Positions 49,438-59,594 of a DNA stretch of 64,000 nucleotides are shown here, piece after piece (the first letter of the stretch is position 1; each line of letters begins with the position of its first letter). The DNA comes from Posidonia oceanica (Eukaryota; Streptophyta; Magnoliopsida; Alismatales; Posidoniaceae): positions 78,102,501-78,166,500 of the forward strand of contig JAZBRS010000014.1 in NCBI GenBank assembly GCA_037176725.1, given 5' to 3'. The translations under genes were made by a program, and so were the position numbers. Below the pieces are notes generated by a model. The model did no database searches and was not told where the DNA came from. It worked only from the letters and a program-made list of their open reading frames with translations.

Positions 49438-51954
49438 ACTAATCTCCCCCGCTCTCTCTCTTCCCCCTGATGCTTTTCCGCCGACCAGAACCAGTTCTCC
49501 GGCCCTCCTGCTCTGTCCTCGACACGCCGGTCAGTTCCTCTTCTCCGACGCCGTTCTCCGATCTCCACGACGCTCCAGCCAGCGGAACGCCGTCCCGACG
49601 ATGCCCGGAGCTCCGCACGGACGTCAGTAGCCGCCTCCGCCCTCCTGCGCCTCCGCAGCCCCCCTGTGCCGGTGGTGGTGAGGTCTGGAAGCTTACTGCT
49701 ACAGTACTCACCTCCGCCGACGATCACTGTGCTTTTATTTTCTCAGTTATATGGTTTTTGTGTGAATATTGCATGCTAGGGCTAAGTTTCTTTACTTTTG
49801 CATTTCAGTCCTTATGCCATTTAATTTGCTTTGTTTTTAATTTAAAACCATGCTAAATTGCTCTGAATATCTGTGTTTTTCAGTATTTTCTTTTCAGTCC
49901 TTTTACTGTGCTGTTTAGTTATAAAATTTTATGCTTCAGCCCCTCTGTTTTCAATTTTTGCACTTGGGTCCTGTTTTAAATCAGATCATTTATTTGCATG
50001 TATTTTGCCATATTGCATTGCATTCTGGCCCCCTGCATGTTTCTGATTTTGCATTTAGGTCCATGCACTTAGGTTTTATTTTTGATTTTTGCATACTGCA
50101 TTGCATGTTTTGCCTCCTGGTTTTGCATTTTTGCATTTAGGTCCATTTTAAATGGATAGTAACCATCCTGCATGCATTTTTGCTTATTGCATTGCATTTT
50201 GGCCCCTGTTTTTTCCAAAAATTGCACATCAGTCCTGTCTTTTGATTTCAGAGCATGTTTTACATATAAAATTGCATATTTGACCCCTACATGATTCAAA
50301 AATCACACATAGGTCCTTGCATCCTTTAAAAACCATGTAAAAAGACTGTTTTGCCCCTAAAGTTGCATTTTAGTTCCTATGTTTACAAAATTGCACGTAG
50401 ACCCTCCATTAGCATCCCCGGACTCCCCAGAACCCTGTTTTCTGGAAAAATTGCACTTTAGACCCCAGAATTTTTCAAAATTGCACTCTGATTTCCATTT
50501 GCTTTCAAAACTTCTTCTGATGCATGCCCTCTTTTCAAAATAGCTTTCTGAGCCCAGTCTTTTGCAAAATAAAGTCCTGCCCTCTTCTGTTTTCAAAACC
50601 CTCCTCTGTGGACCCCATCCTTTGTGAAAACTTGCATTTAGCCCCTTTTCTTTTTCAAAAATGCTTTTGAACTCCTGTCTTTTCCAAGTTTTTCCCCTTG
50701 TCTCTTCTTGCTTGTGCATGCATTCTGCATCCATTTAGTCTTGCATTTTAGCATCCTTTTGCACACACTAAGCACCTTTAGCTCCCATTCACTTGGGAGG
50801 ACCTTTTGCACACCCCTAGGACCTCCTGAACACCTAGATCTGTTCTTCTCCTTTGTTCTGGCCTTTCTGCCTTCAAGCTACGATATCTTCCAATCCGGCC
50901 GTTGGATCTTCTCAAGTAAGCTGCCCAGGCGACTGCAGCGAAGCGCTCTTCAGCATGGACTAGACAGATCTCAGATCAGGCTCCCGGATTTCCAGGTATG
51001 TCCTCCTAAACCCCTGCATTGCATTCATTTGCATGCCATTTGCATAGTTTTCCTCGTTTTCGATTTCTGTCTCTTTGAGCATGTAGAATAGGACCTCCCC
51101 TTTCTGCTTGGCAACTTAGATCCCCGTTTCGCGTTTCCCCATGTGTTTTGTGTTGAGTTTTCCCTGGATTTACCACTTAATGTGACTTTCTTCCCCCTTT
51201 TCCACGATCCGATCGCATCGCGAGCTTTGGGCAGCGTGCGAGACAGATCATGGAACGGTTTAGTGGGAAACGGTCACAAAGGAGTGGTAATCCCTCTGTT
51301 TGCTCACCCTCCCCTTTGTAGGTCTTCACACCTACTCTGTGTGGCCTTGGACAGCGCCTGTTCTCACACATGCATTGTTTTACTTCTCCTTTTACTGCTT
51401 CTAATCTTTTCCTTGCATTTGCATTCGCATGGCTTTTCCGAGGTTTTTATCTCGCTGCTTTTGGCACCATTTTGCGTGCCCGCTCTCGTTTTGGCACCGT
51501 TTTGCGTGCCTGCTTTGTCTTTCACGCTGCTTTGCGCGCTTGCCCTGTTTTTGGCACAGTTTTGCGTGCCCGTCATCGTCTTTTGCATCGATTTGCATGC
51601 CGCCTTGCTTTCTCGCTCGTTTTGCGTGTCGATCTTGTCCTTTTGCGCCGTTTCGCGTGCCGTTCTTGTTTCTTGCCTCGTTTTGCGTGTTTTACGCTGT
51701 TTTCTCTTGCATGTCGCATGCATTGCATGGTTTTGCCGTTGTTTTGCTTTTTTCGCTTGCATTTGCATATAGGGCTGTGATGCTTACTGCCTGGAGTTCT
51801 CACAAGCCAGGTTTCGCCCGGTTCGGAACACAGACAGCATAGCTGAGCACTTAGAGAGCACGTTTACTTCCTTGCTCTGCATCCTCCCACTCAGAGTACA
51901 CCTTGAGCATTCATTTAGGCATTCATAGGCACATAGGCATTCAAATCTGCAATT

Positions 51955-52235
51955 TCTCGCGTATGCGAGCGTAAGCCTAGAAAGACCGATTCTCGGACGT
52001 GTCGGGGGTGCCTAACACCTTCCCCGCACGTAACATGAGTCCTTGCCCTGTCTTTTGGCCCACAATGACCATACTGCCCTTATCCTAGGCTAGAGTCATC
52101 TCTTTTGCATGTATTTGCATTTGTTTTCCCTTGTATTGCTTTGCTTTGCATTTCTTGCTTGGTTTTGCGTGTTAATTCACGCATTTCCCTTGGTTTTCCT
52201 TGTCTCCCGTTAATGGACATGGTGGCGACTCTGAT
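51955..52235 (+). other. Conserved U5 block of the 5' LTR
   Basis: Contains CGGACGTGTCGGGGGTGCC, TAACACCTTCCCCGC, GAGTCCTTGCCC and, at 52223-52233, TGGCGACTCTG. The last 11 bases are identical to the first 11 of the primer binding site 124 bp downstream. The block is shared with the LTRs at 3985, 27490 and 33410 (minus). Confidence 0.65.
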
Positions 52236-52346
52236 TTGTCTTATCTTTCTCTTTTCTCCTCGATTTTAAGTGTTTTCAAGTTGAGCCTCTTCCTCGGATC
52301 CAATCGCCGCTAATAGCGAGCCTGATTCCGATCGGGATTGCTACAG

Positions 52347-52364
52347 TGGCGACTCTGCTGGGGA
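52347..52364 (+). other. Primer binding site, complementary to tRNA-Arg
   Basis: TGGCGACTCTGCTGGGGA begins one base after the LTR end. Its complement is the 3' end of a plant tRNA-Arg (CCCCAGCGGAGTCG plus CCA) with one difference. tRNA-Arg priming is characteristic of the Ogre lineage of Ty3/gypsy elements. Confidence 0.85.
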
Positions 52365-53485
52365 TGCTAGACTCCGGCTTTCGTTCCCGGCTTTTCCGCT
52401 CACCTGTTTTGCAACTTTGTCTGCCTTGTGTGCCTTCTTTGCCTGTTTTGCTCGCTTTTCTGTGCAAACTCCTAGCAAGTCGCTACGTGGCTACTTTGCT
52501 TAGGTTTTGCACCTCTTTCGCCTTGGTTTGCGCTCTTTTTGCTTAGCTTTACTTCTGTGCTTGTTTATTTACTTGTTTCCCTACTTCTGCTTTTACTTCC
52601 TTTACCGCTTACTTGCCTTTACTTGCTTTGCCTAACTTGCTTATTACTGCCTTAGTTATCGCACATTGCATGTCTACATACTTGTTTGGCTACGATGCAT
52701 GCTTTTTGAATGCTGAATGCTTCTTTTACACACTTGCCATGTCACTACGCATGCACATACTTTGCATACATGCCTTTTGACTTGACGAATGCTTTTCCTT
52801 TCACTATTATGTCCACGAACACTTGCACATGCCATGCGCATGCCTTTTGCTGTGTTGTATGTTGTTTGCCTGCCATGTCTGACTGATTTTCTTCCCTTTC
52901 GCACATGCCATGCCTAGGACAGTAGAAACATGTTTGCTCTCCCTTTTGCTTAACTTAAAAGCTACAATAAAGCTAAACAATAACTTCTAAGCACAACTAG
53001 AGCCAATAACTTGCAATTTTCCCCCTTTCTGGTTAATAAAACGCAAGTAAAAGACTCTAAAGCATCTTGCATGATTGATTCATTTTAGAAAGCATGCATT
53101 CTCTCTTCTGAGTCCACCCACAGTCTGCGAAGGACAGTCCCGGCCTCTTGTTCCACCGCTTTGAGCGTGGCACGAGTCAGTCGGTCTGTCCCCCCTTGTC
53201 CGGGGGTCGTGTCGGTGTTAGTAGAGGGTACCACCCACGCTTTGGCGGGGTAGAGGCCACCAACGCACCACCCTATTATTACCTGAGCTTTGGGCCAGGA
53301 GTTCGACAGGGAACCTGCTTTTTCTGACCTGGAGTCTGTCTAAACCCACTACCCTTGAGTGTGTCCTAGTAGGTCATCTACTCAGGACTTGCATGGTGAG
53401 AGAGCGCATCTTAGGACATTCATTTGCATGTATGCCATTCATGCCACCCCTAATAACTCTCTATTGCATACAACCTCTAACATCT

Positions 53486-53500
53486 TTACTCTTTTGCAGG
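53486..53500 (+). other. Candidate splice acceptor upstream of gag
   Basis: TTTACTCTTTTGCAG ends at 53499, a pyrimidine tract plus CAG, 134 bp before the gag ATG. Paired with the LTR donor at 49432 it would remove a 4.07-kb leader intron that includes U5 and the primer site. Confidence 0.4.
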
Positions 53501-53633
53501 TACGTGCGGGATCCACTGCCCGGACTCTGAGCATCCTTCCTCTGAGCTACTCGTCGCTTCTGGCAGTAGCTTTCCTTAGGCTTTACTTTCTTCTCTCCCG
53601 TCGCAGCTTCTGCTCACTTAGACTCAGTCAGCA

Positions 53634-55778
53634 ATGGCCCAGTCTGTCGGTGGGCTCCGCTTTACCGCTGATTCGGAGGGGTTTACCACTTGGGTTCCTC
53701 TGGATTTCACTTCTGTTCGCTCTGTGCCCTCTGTGATACCAGGATTCCATCCTCAGGCGTCTAGGGTACTCCCTTCTGCTGTGGGTCTTTGGCAAACTTG
53801 CGCCACTCTGGATCTGGTCGTCGAATTTGTCTCGATGACCGCCCCTTGCGTTTCGAAGGCGCCTCTGACCCCTTCGTCCTGGGGATATGTTGCTCCCGAC
53901 ATCCCTTCTACTGCGGCGACGTTTGCCTTAGGTTCTCAATCTCCTGAGTCCGCCTCCCGGCCTGTTCTGCAATTCAGTGTTCCCACTCACGGGTCCCCTG
54001 AAGCGCGGTATCGGCACCTGATGGACCTTGCCCACACACTGCAGGGTATAGCTCTATCAGTTCGGCCCTCTTGTATTCCTGTTGCCCCTGAGGTTCCTCT
54101 GCGGTCTGCTGTTGCACACACTACACTCCCGCCCAGACCATCGCCCCAGCTACACACTGCTCCGGTGATGGGGGCGCGGCATCTGTCTCCTGCTTCTGCA
54201 CAACACCATGCACTGCATACAACTCCCTTTTCTGGTGATCAGTCTCTTGGGCTGGTTGGAGCACAGTATCCCACTGGTTCACTGCCCGGCATCGCGCCTG
54301 TGTAGCAACTGTTGCTCCAACAATCTGCACATCGCACTACACAGCATATTGCCCATCCATCTCCCTTGCATCAGGTTCAGAACCCAGCATACTTTCCTGC
54401 CTACACTGCACACACGCACGGATACGCCGGCCATCCTGTTGCTCCACCAGGCGATGTGATGGTGGATCCGGAGGAGCACTTAGGTGCGACCCACTCGGCA
54501 TATGTGGTCCCTGCCCCTGTTGCCTCATTTCCTATGGCAGCCAATCCAGACCCCATTAATGACAGGATGGACGTTCTGGAGAAAGCACTACGTCTAGTGC
54601 AGGGCAAGGACCACCAGTCTTACCAGTTTCGCGACCTTTGTCTCTTTCCCGAGGCCACACTCCCTTCGAAGTTCCGCATCCCGGTCTTCGATAAATACAA
54701 TGGTAAAGGCTGCCCTATTTCGCATCTGAAGGCATACTGCGGGGACCTTGCTCAGCTTCAGGCTGATGAAAGGCTCCTTATCCGCCTGTTTTAGAAGAGT
54801 TTGACCAGCCCCGCGCTCAAGTGGTTCACTTCCCTTGACATGGCCACGGTTCGAACTTGGACGGATCTTTCTCAGGCCTTCCTTGAGCAGTATGCTTTCA
54901 ACCTCGACCTGATCCCCAAGAGGGAGGATCTCGTCGCCATCCAGTAGAGACCCCAAGAGCCATTCGGGGAGTATGTCGGTCGCTGGCGTTCCTTAGCCGC
55001 CCAAGTCAAAGATAAACCCTCCGAGGAGGATTCTATTGAGATGATCGTTAAAGGGGCGCTGCTAGTGATTAGGACTCTGCTTTGCATTCATCACATCACT
55101 AGTCATGCATCGCTGATTAGGGCTGGTGTCCGCGTGGAAAGCTCGCTGCGAAGTGGGCATTTCCTCATGCTTTCTGCATTGGCTAGGCAGGCCAACACCT
55201 CCAGCATTCGCCGCAGCAACAACAACAACAGCTCCACTCCGGACCGCTCCGAACAGCTCTCCGAATTATGTGTCGATCTTCCTGAGGAGCCTGCCTATGC
55301 AGAGAGTCAACTAGACCCTTTTCCGCTAGAGCACGCACCTAATTTTGCACCCACTGAGCACACTGCCATCGTCGAGCCCGTGCATCACATCGCACCCGCT
55401 CGGCAAGGACTCCATCCAGGGCAAAGACGACCTCGTCGGGCTGAGTGTGATTACACGCCTCTCCCCGGACCACTGAGCGTCATCTTCCCTCAAGTTGAGT
55501 CGCTCCTGAGGCTCCCGGCTGTCCGTCCGTCACCAAACCCCCCTCCGTGGTGGCATGATACGGATCAATTCTGCAGTTTCCATCGGGCCACCGGGCACTC
55601 GACGGACAACTGCCACGCTCTCCGGGACGCCATTCAACGCCTGATTGACCGCAGGATCATCAGCGTTGGCGAGCAGGAGCATGCACATACACGTACACCT
55701 GCACTTGCACTTGCACGCCCTAGTGTAGCCGATCCTTCCTCCGCCGGAACCTCGGGGGGTTACCCCAATCTTTTCTGA
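53634..55778 (+). pseudogene. gag: gag of Ogre/Tat-like element, three in-frame TAG stops
   Basis: One frame of 715 codons starting MAQSVGGLRFTADSEG, broken only by TAG at 54303, 54792 and 54945. The N-terminal 330 residues are Ser/Pro/His-rich and not recognised. Around residues 387-470 is a retrotransposon gag domain (LKWFTSLDMATVRTWTDLSQAF, YAFNLDLIPKREDL, FGEYVGRWRSLAAQVKD). Near residue 646 is a C-x2-H-x4-H-x4-C zinc-binding motif (CSFHRATGHSTDNC) followed by ALRDAIQRLIDRRII, typical of Tat/Ogre gag. The protein would form the particle and bind RNA. The second and third stops fall where related proteins have glutamine, so CAG to TAG changes are likely. The copy cannot make full-length Gag. 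No pol follows. Confidence 0.88.
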
Positions 55779-56170
55779 ATCCCGCTCTGCTCCGATGGAT
55801 CCTTCTAGTCCCATCGGCGCGATCCTCTTCTCCCATCCTCCCTATCTCGTCCGAGGGACGCTCGGAGATGCAACGGCAGCGTCGACAGCAAGACCAGGTG
55901 CAGCATCATCCAGGTAAGTTCTTCCCCAACTTTTACAGCTAATAGTGGACCCTGCCGACAACATCAGCAGCGTAGGAGCGAAACCAGCGCCTCCCTCCCG
56001 AGGTTGCTGACAGGTAAGCCCTCCTAACCTCTCTTTTGTTTTCTGCATTGTCTTTTCTTTTCGTTTTGTTTTGTTTTTTTGGTTTTTCGCCTTGCCTGAA
56101 AATCATAAAAAGCATAAAATCAACGAAACTCATTAAAAAGCATGCATCTCTTCTACTTCTTGCATTCATC
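55779..56170 (+). other. Post-gag segment with two strong splice-donor-like sites
   Basis: CCAG/GTAAGT (GT at 55916) and ACAG/GTAAGC (GT at 56014) lie just after the gag stop. In Ogre elements an intron is known inside the gag-pol coding region; these may be relics of it. There is no coding sequence here. Confidence 0.35.
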
Positions 56171-56179
56171 TCATCATTC

Positions 56180-56580
56180 AGGCTGGCAACCCCAACTGCT
56201 CGGCGATAGGTCCGTCAACCTGTCATCCCCAGCGGGCTGGCAACCCTAACTGCTCGGCGATAGGTCCGTTAACCTGTCATCCGCGGGCTGGCAACCCTAA
56301 TTGCTCGGCGATAGGTCCGTTAACCTATCATTCGGGCTGGCAACCCTAACTGCTCGGCGATAGGTCCGTTAACCTGTCATCCTCGGGCTGGCAACCCTAA
56401 CTGCTCGGCGATAGGTCCGTTAACCTATCATTCGGGCTGGCAACCCTAACTGCTCGGCGATAGGTCCGTTAACCTGTCATCCGCGGGCTGGCAACCCTAA
56501 CTGCTCGGCGATAGGTCCGTTAACCTATCATTCGGGCTGATATCCCTAACTATTCGGCGATAGGTCCGTCAACCTATCAC
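56180..56580 (+). repeat. Tandem array of ~50-bp units (8 copies)
   Basis: Units of GGGCTGGCAACCCTAACTGC then TCGGCGATAGGTCCGTTAAC then a CTGTCATCC/CTATCATTC end, 48-53 bp each. Units differ by few bases, so amplification is recent. Further dispersed copies lie at 58058-58680, and reverse-complement relatives at 38120-38570 in the minus-strand element. Confidence 0.92.
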
Positions 56581-58057
56581 CTTCCTCTGCACATAGCTAT
56601 CATCTCATGCATTCATCCCATCCTGTACATATCTGTCATCATGCATATCACCTTCTACACATACATACCATTTCATGCATCCTGTAAAGCAAAAGCACCA
56701 AAAAAAAAAAAAATCAAGAAAATCAAAAAACGTAAAAATATTTTCTCGCATTGCTGTTGGTTTTCCCTTTTATGTTTTCTTAAACCTGAAAAACCATAAA
56801 AAATACAAAACCAATGCAAAAACCTAAAAACATGCTTGTCCCTTCCCTTCTAAAAAATACAAAACCCATAAACATTTGTATAATCAGAAACCTGGCTATG
56901 GACAAGCAAGCAGCGCCTAGAGGATGTCAAGCAGCGACAGGCTCAGGCAGGTCTCACCCGAGCTGCGCCATCTCTTGCATGTGGCCACAAAGTGAGACTG
57001 AGAGCAGAATAGAGCATTCCGCTGAGTTTCAGAACACTACAAGCAGGATCCACCTTATCAAGAGAGTCCACTGAACATGGAGAGGACCGAAGCAGAGCGG
57101 AGCATAGCCAGAGGCTGTGAGCACACATTGCAGAGGCTGAGGTTGTACGCGGATCAGCCGAACCCTTAATGCCTCATCAGGGACTGCTACCCCAAGAGGG
57201 CGAAGACATGCATATCCAAAAGAATAGAGATCATGTGAGCAAAAGAATATGATAACATGATATGCATGCTGAGCACAAAAGAAAAATGAAGAAAGAAGTT
57301 GAAGAAAGAAGGCGCTCATGAGAGGAGTGATTCGGACGAGCGTCTAAGCCACCTTAGCTACCAGCATCAAGCGCCACACTGGCAACTGCACAAGACATCA
57401 TATATGGAGGACCTGGCCCCACCCTTCGAGCGCAGCAGCACGCTCCAACCCCTGTGCAGACAACACTCATTTCCAAGAAGGCTAGATGCAGATCCAATCA
57501 CTCATGAGGGGAAAAGAAACATCATCCTGTGAGTGTCAAAAGCGGTAGTCGGTCCCCGAGGAATTAAGACGGAGGCTGTGAAGCTGCATCCAACGCTTCT
57601 GCTACCTACCTGCAGCCAAAGGCTATTCTCTGTGAAGCCAAAGCCTCATCCCGAGCCAAGAGTGAGAAAGAGAGCCACCGACCACAACTCGGCATGGTGC
57701 TGCTCGAGGATCGAGTCTCCTGAGTCAGGAAGTGCAGAAGCACCCTTTTAGCGCAGTTGCTTTTGAGTCCAAAGCCGCCAAAAAATACATGCTGTAATAT
57801 ACTTACCTTCTCTTCTCTCTGTTTTCGAAAACTGGAGTCAAGGATGAGCACTCTTTTGCCTGACCTCGCTCAGAGGCTCTGCGTTTTTCAAAGTTTTGCC
57901 GCCCACCACGTTGGGTAGGTCCTTGATGACTGGCATGTCCCTCGTTTGTCACCTCGTGATGCTACGAAGCATGCCCGTGCTGAGACCATTGCACACCCAC
58001 CACGGGGGGTTTCCCGTTTTCTATGTATCCATTCGCATCCCTCATTCTTTACATCCA
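56581..58057 (+). other. Non-coding 3' internal region, first part
   Basis: AT-rich to about 56880, then moderately GC-rich. 56880-57900 is similar in reverse complement to 40810-41850 of the minus-strand element, so it is a conserved non-coding part of the family. ORFs are short and not conserved. Confidence 0.6.
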
Positions 58058-58208
58058 GGCTGGCAACCCTAACTGCTCGGCGATAGGTCCGTTAACCTAT
58101 CATCCTCGGGCTGGCACCCCTAACTGCTCGGCAATGGGTTCGTCAACCTATCATCCATCCGCCTGTTCACCCACCCTTGCATTCTGGTGCCAGGGGCGCT
58201 TCGGCTGT

Positions 58209-58235
58209 CCCCTGGTATCATTCTGATACCAGGGG
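58209..58235 (+). other. Perfect 12-bp hairpin, copy 1
   Basis: CCCCTGGTATCA, loop TTC, then TGATACCAGGGG. Followed by CATCTTT. A second identical stem is at 58379-58405 and related sequence (GATACCAGGGGG) is at 38480 in the minus-strand element. Confidence 0.8.
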
Positions 58236-58378
58236 CATCTTTTTCGGCTGCCTTATGGTATCGTCCCCCTCATCATCATTCGGGCTGGCACCCCTAACTG
58301 CCCGGCGATAGGTTCGTCAACCTATCATCCATTCATCTATCCATCATCGCATTTCGGTGCCAGGAGTGCTTCAGCTGT

Positions 58379-58405
58379 CCCCTGGTATCATCCTGATACC
58401 AGGGG
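58379..58405 (+). other. Perfect 12-bp hairpin, copy 2
   Basis: Same stem CCCCTGGTATCA/TGATACCAGGGG with loop TCC. A repeated perfect stem of this size in a fast-evolving region suggests either recent duplication or selection. Confidence 0.8.
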
Positions 58406-58680
58406 CATCTTGTTTGCTGCCCCTCGGTATCCCATTTCCATCCTCATTCGGGCTGACATCCCCAACTGTCGCGGGAGCATCTCTGGGCCTCTGCTTGGCT
58501 CGGTATCCCGCCCCCTTTCCACCCTCACTCGGGCTGATAGCCCTAACTATCCGGTGATGAGTCCGTTAACTCCTCATTCGGGCTGATAGCCCTAACTATT
58601 CGGTGATGAGTCTGTTAACTCCTCAGCGGGCTGATAGCCCTAACTATCCGATGATAGGTCCGTTAACTTATCACGCATTT

Positions 58681-59566
58681 CATCGTAGAGTAAATAGCAT
58701 TTTGTTGCATATCATCAGCATTCGCATTGCATAACATCATATAGCTTCCTTGTGTCCTTTGTAGAGTCAATCCTAGTACTGCATTCCATCATTGCACGGA
58801 CATGGCGTGCTTGGGAATCGAACCCCTGGCTCGTGTATTGCCTAAGGTATCATCCTCGGCACCCGCAAGACTTTCGCAGCTTGCCGGCTTTGGATGATAC
58901 TCGCAGTAGTATGCGGCCTTGGGATCGTCTTCCCGGTTCCGTATGCCCGGCGCTCCGCTGTTTATACCCTACATTCCACTGCATAACATTGCATAACATT
59001 GCACCCTTATTGCGCTACTACTCCTCTGTGGTCCTTACACCAACTTCCGCACTTCGCCTTCCCGGGCCCGCGCCCGCCACCGCATGCACATCCACAACAT
59101 ATTTACTTCTCAGCACTTTACTTTCCAGCATCTTTACTTTCCAGCACCTTTACATTCAGCCTTTACATTCAGTTTTTACATCCAGCACTTTCTTTACAGC
59201 AACTTTACAACCAACACTTTCCTTACAAGCACTTTACTTCCAGCAATTTCCTTTCAGCACTATACTTTCAGCACTTTACTTTCTGCTCTTGCACTGCATT
59301 TTCCACCCTCCCGCGTGCATGCACCATCTCGCTTTCCCCCAGAGGAGTACAGCGCAGTAAGCTTTAGCATAAGCATACCATTTGCATTTGCACACTTAGC
59401 ATTCATCCATCTGCACCCTGCATTTTGCATTACGGCAACGGGCTACGATCTTCGGTGCATCCGCCGAATAAGTAGCTCACGCCCATAGCAAATCGTTGCT
59501 CCCGTCGGTCAGATGGGGTGTCTTGTCAATCCTGAGCAGCGGCCTCGCTCCGCTTGACCTTGCTCA
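58681..59566 (+). other. Non-coding 3' internal region, second part
   Basis: Matches positions 1-1139 and, in reverse complement, 36974-37600. Includes the CGTGCTTGGGAATCGAACCC block (B-box-like on the other strand), CTTTACTTTCAGCA-type short repeats (59105-59285), and the upstream arm of the purine-tract stem-loop. Confidence 0.65.
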
Positions 59567-59594
59567 GGGAGGGGCATCTGTTGACACCCCATCT
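59511..59594 (+). other. Two-tier stem-loop at polypurine tract and 3' LTR start
   Basis: The outer arms AGATGGGGTGTC (59511-59522) and GACACCCCATCT (59583-59594) are perfect 12-bp complements. The inner arms CCTGAGCA (59531-59538) and TGCTCAGG (59561-59568) are perfect 8-bp complements. The purine tract and the LTR junction at 59578/59579 lie between the inner and outer right arms. Conserved in the two other 3' ends in the window. Confidence 0.7.
59567..59578 (+). other. Polypurine tract
   Basis: GGGAGGGGCATC directly before TGTTGACACCCC; identical to 1140-1151. Confidence 0.85.

Larger units (their letters stand above)
46583..52345 (+). mobile_element. 5' LTR, 5763 bp
   Basis: Starts TGTTGACACCCC and ends GGGATTGCTACA; the primer site follows one base later. 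The sequence from 46583 to 51005 recurs at 59579-64000 with almost constant offset (12995-12996). Layout: C/A-rich start, A-rich tract (47270-48010), pyrimidine tract, GC-rich leader-like part (48240-49431), splice-donor-like site, AT-rich part with GCATTTAGGTCC repeats, GTTTTGCGTGCC repeats, and U5 block. Unusually long even for Ogre elements. The many short ORFs inside lack motifs. Confidence 0.92.
52346..53633 (+). other. Untranslated leader between primer site and gag
   Basis: About 1.29 kb without a recognisable gene, AT/pyrimidine-rich to 53080 and then more GC-rich. Ogre elements often have an extra ORF before gag; here I find none. Confidence 0.6.
58058..58680 (+). repeat. Dispersed copies of the GGGCTGGCAACCC/GGGCTGATAGCCC unit
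   Basis: At least six degenerate units, the last three reading GGGCTGATAGCCCTAACTA, with two perfect hairpins (58209-58235 and 58379-58405) between them. Confidence 0.8.

Noticed and set aside
52276..52904. Minus-strand ORFs in the leader of the giant element
   Set aside because: Short, not conserved in related elements and without a recognisable domain.
56180..56580. Regular repeat array that could suggest a CRISPR
   Set aside because: The units are contiguous, without unique spacers, lie in a plant retrotransposon and recur in degenerate form elsewhere in it.
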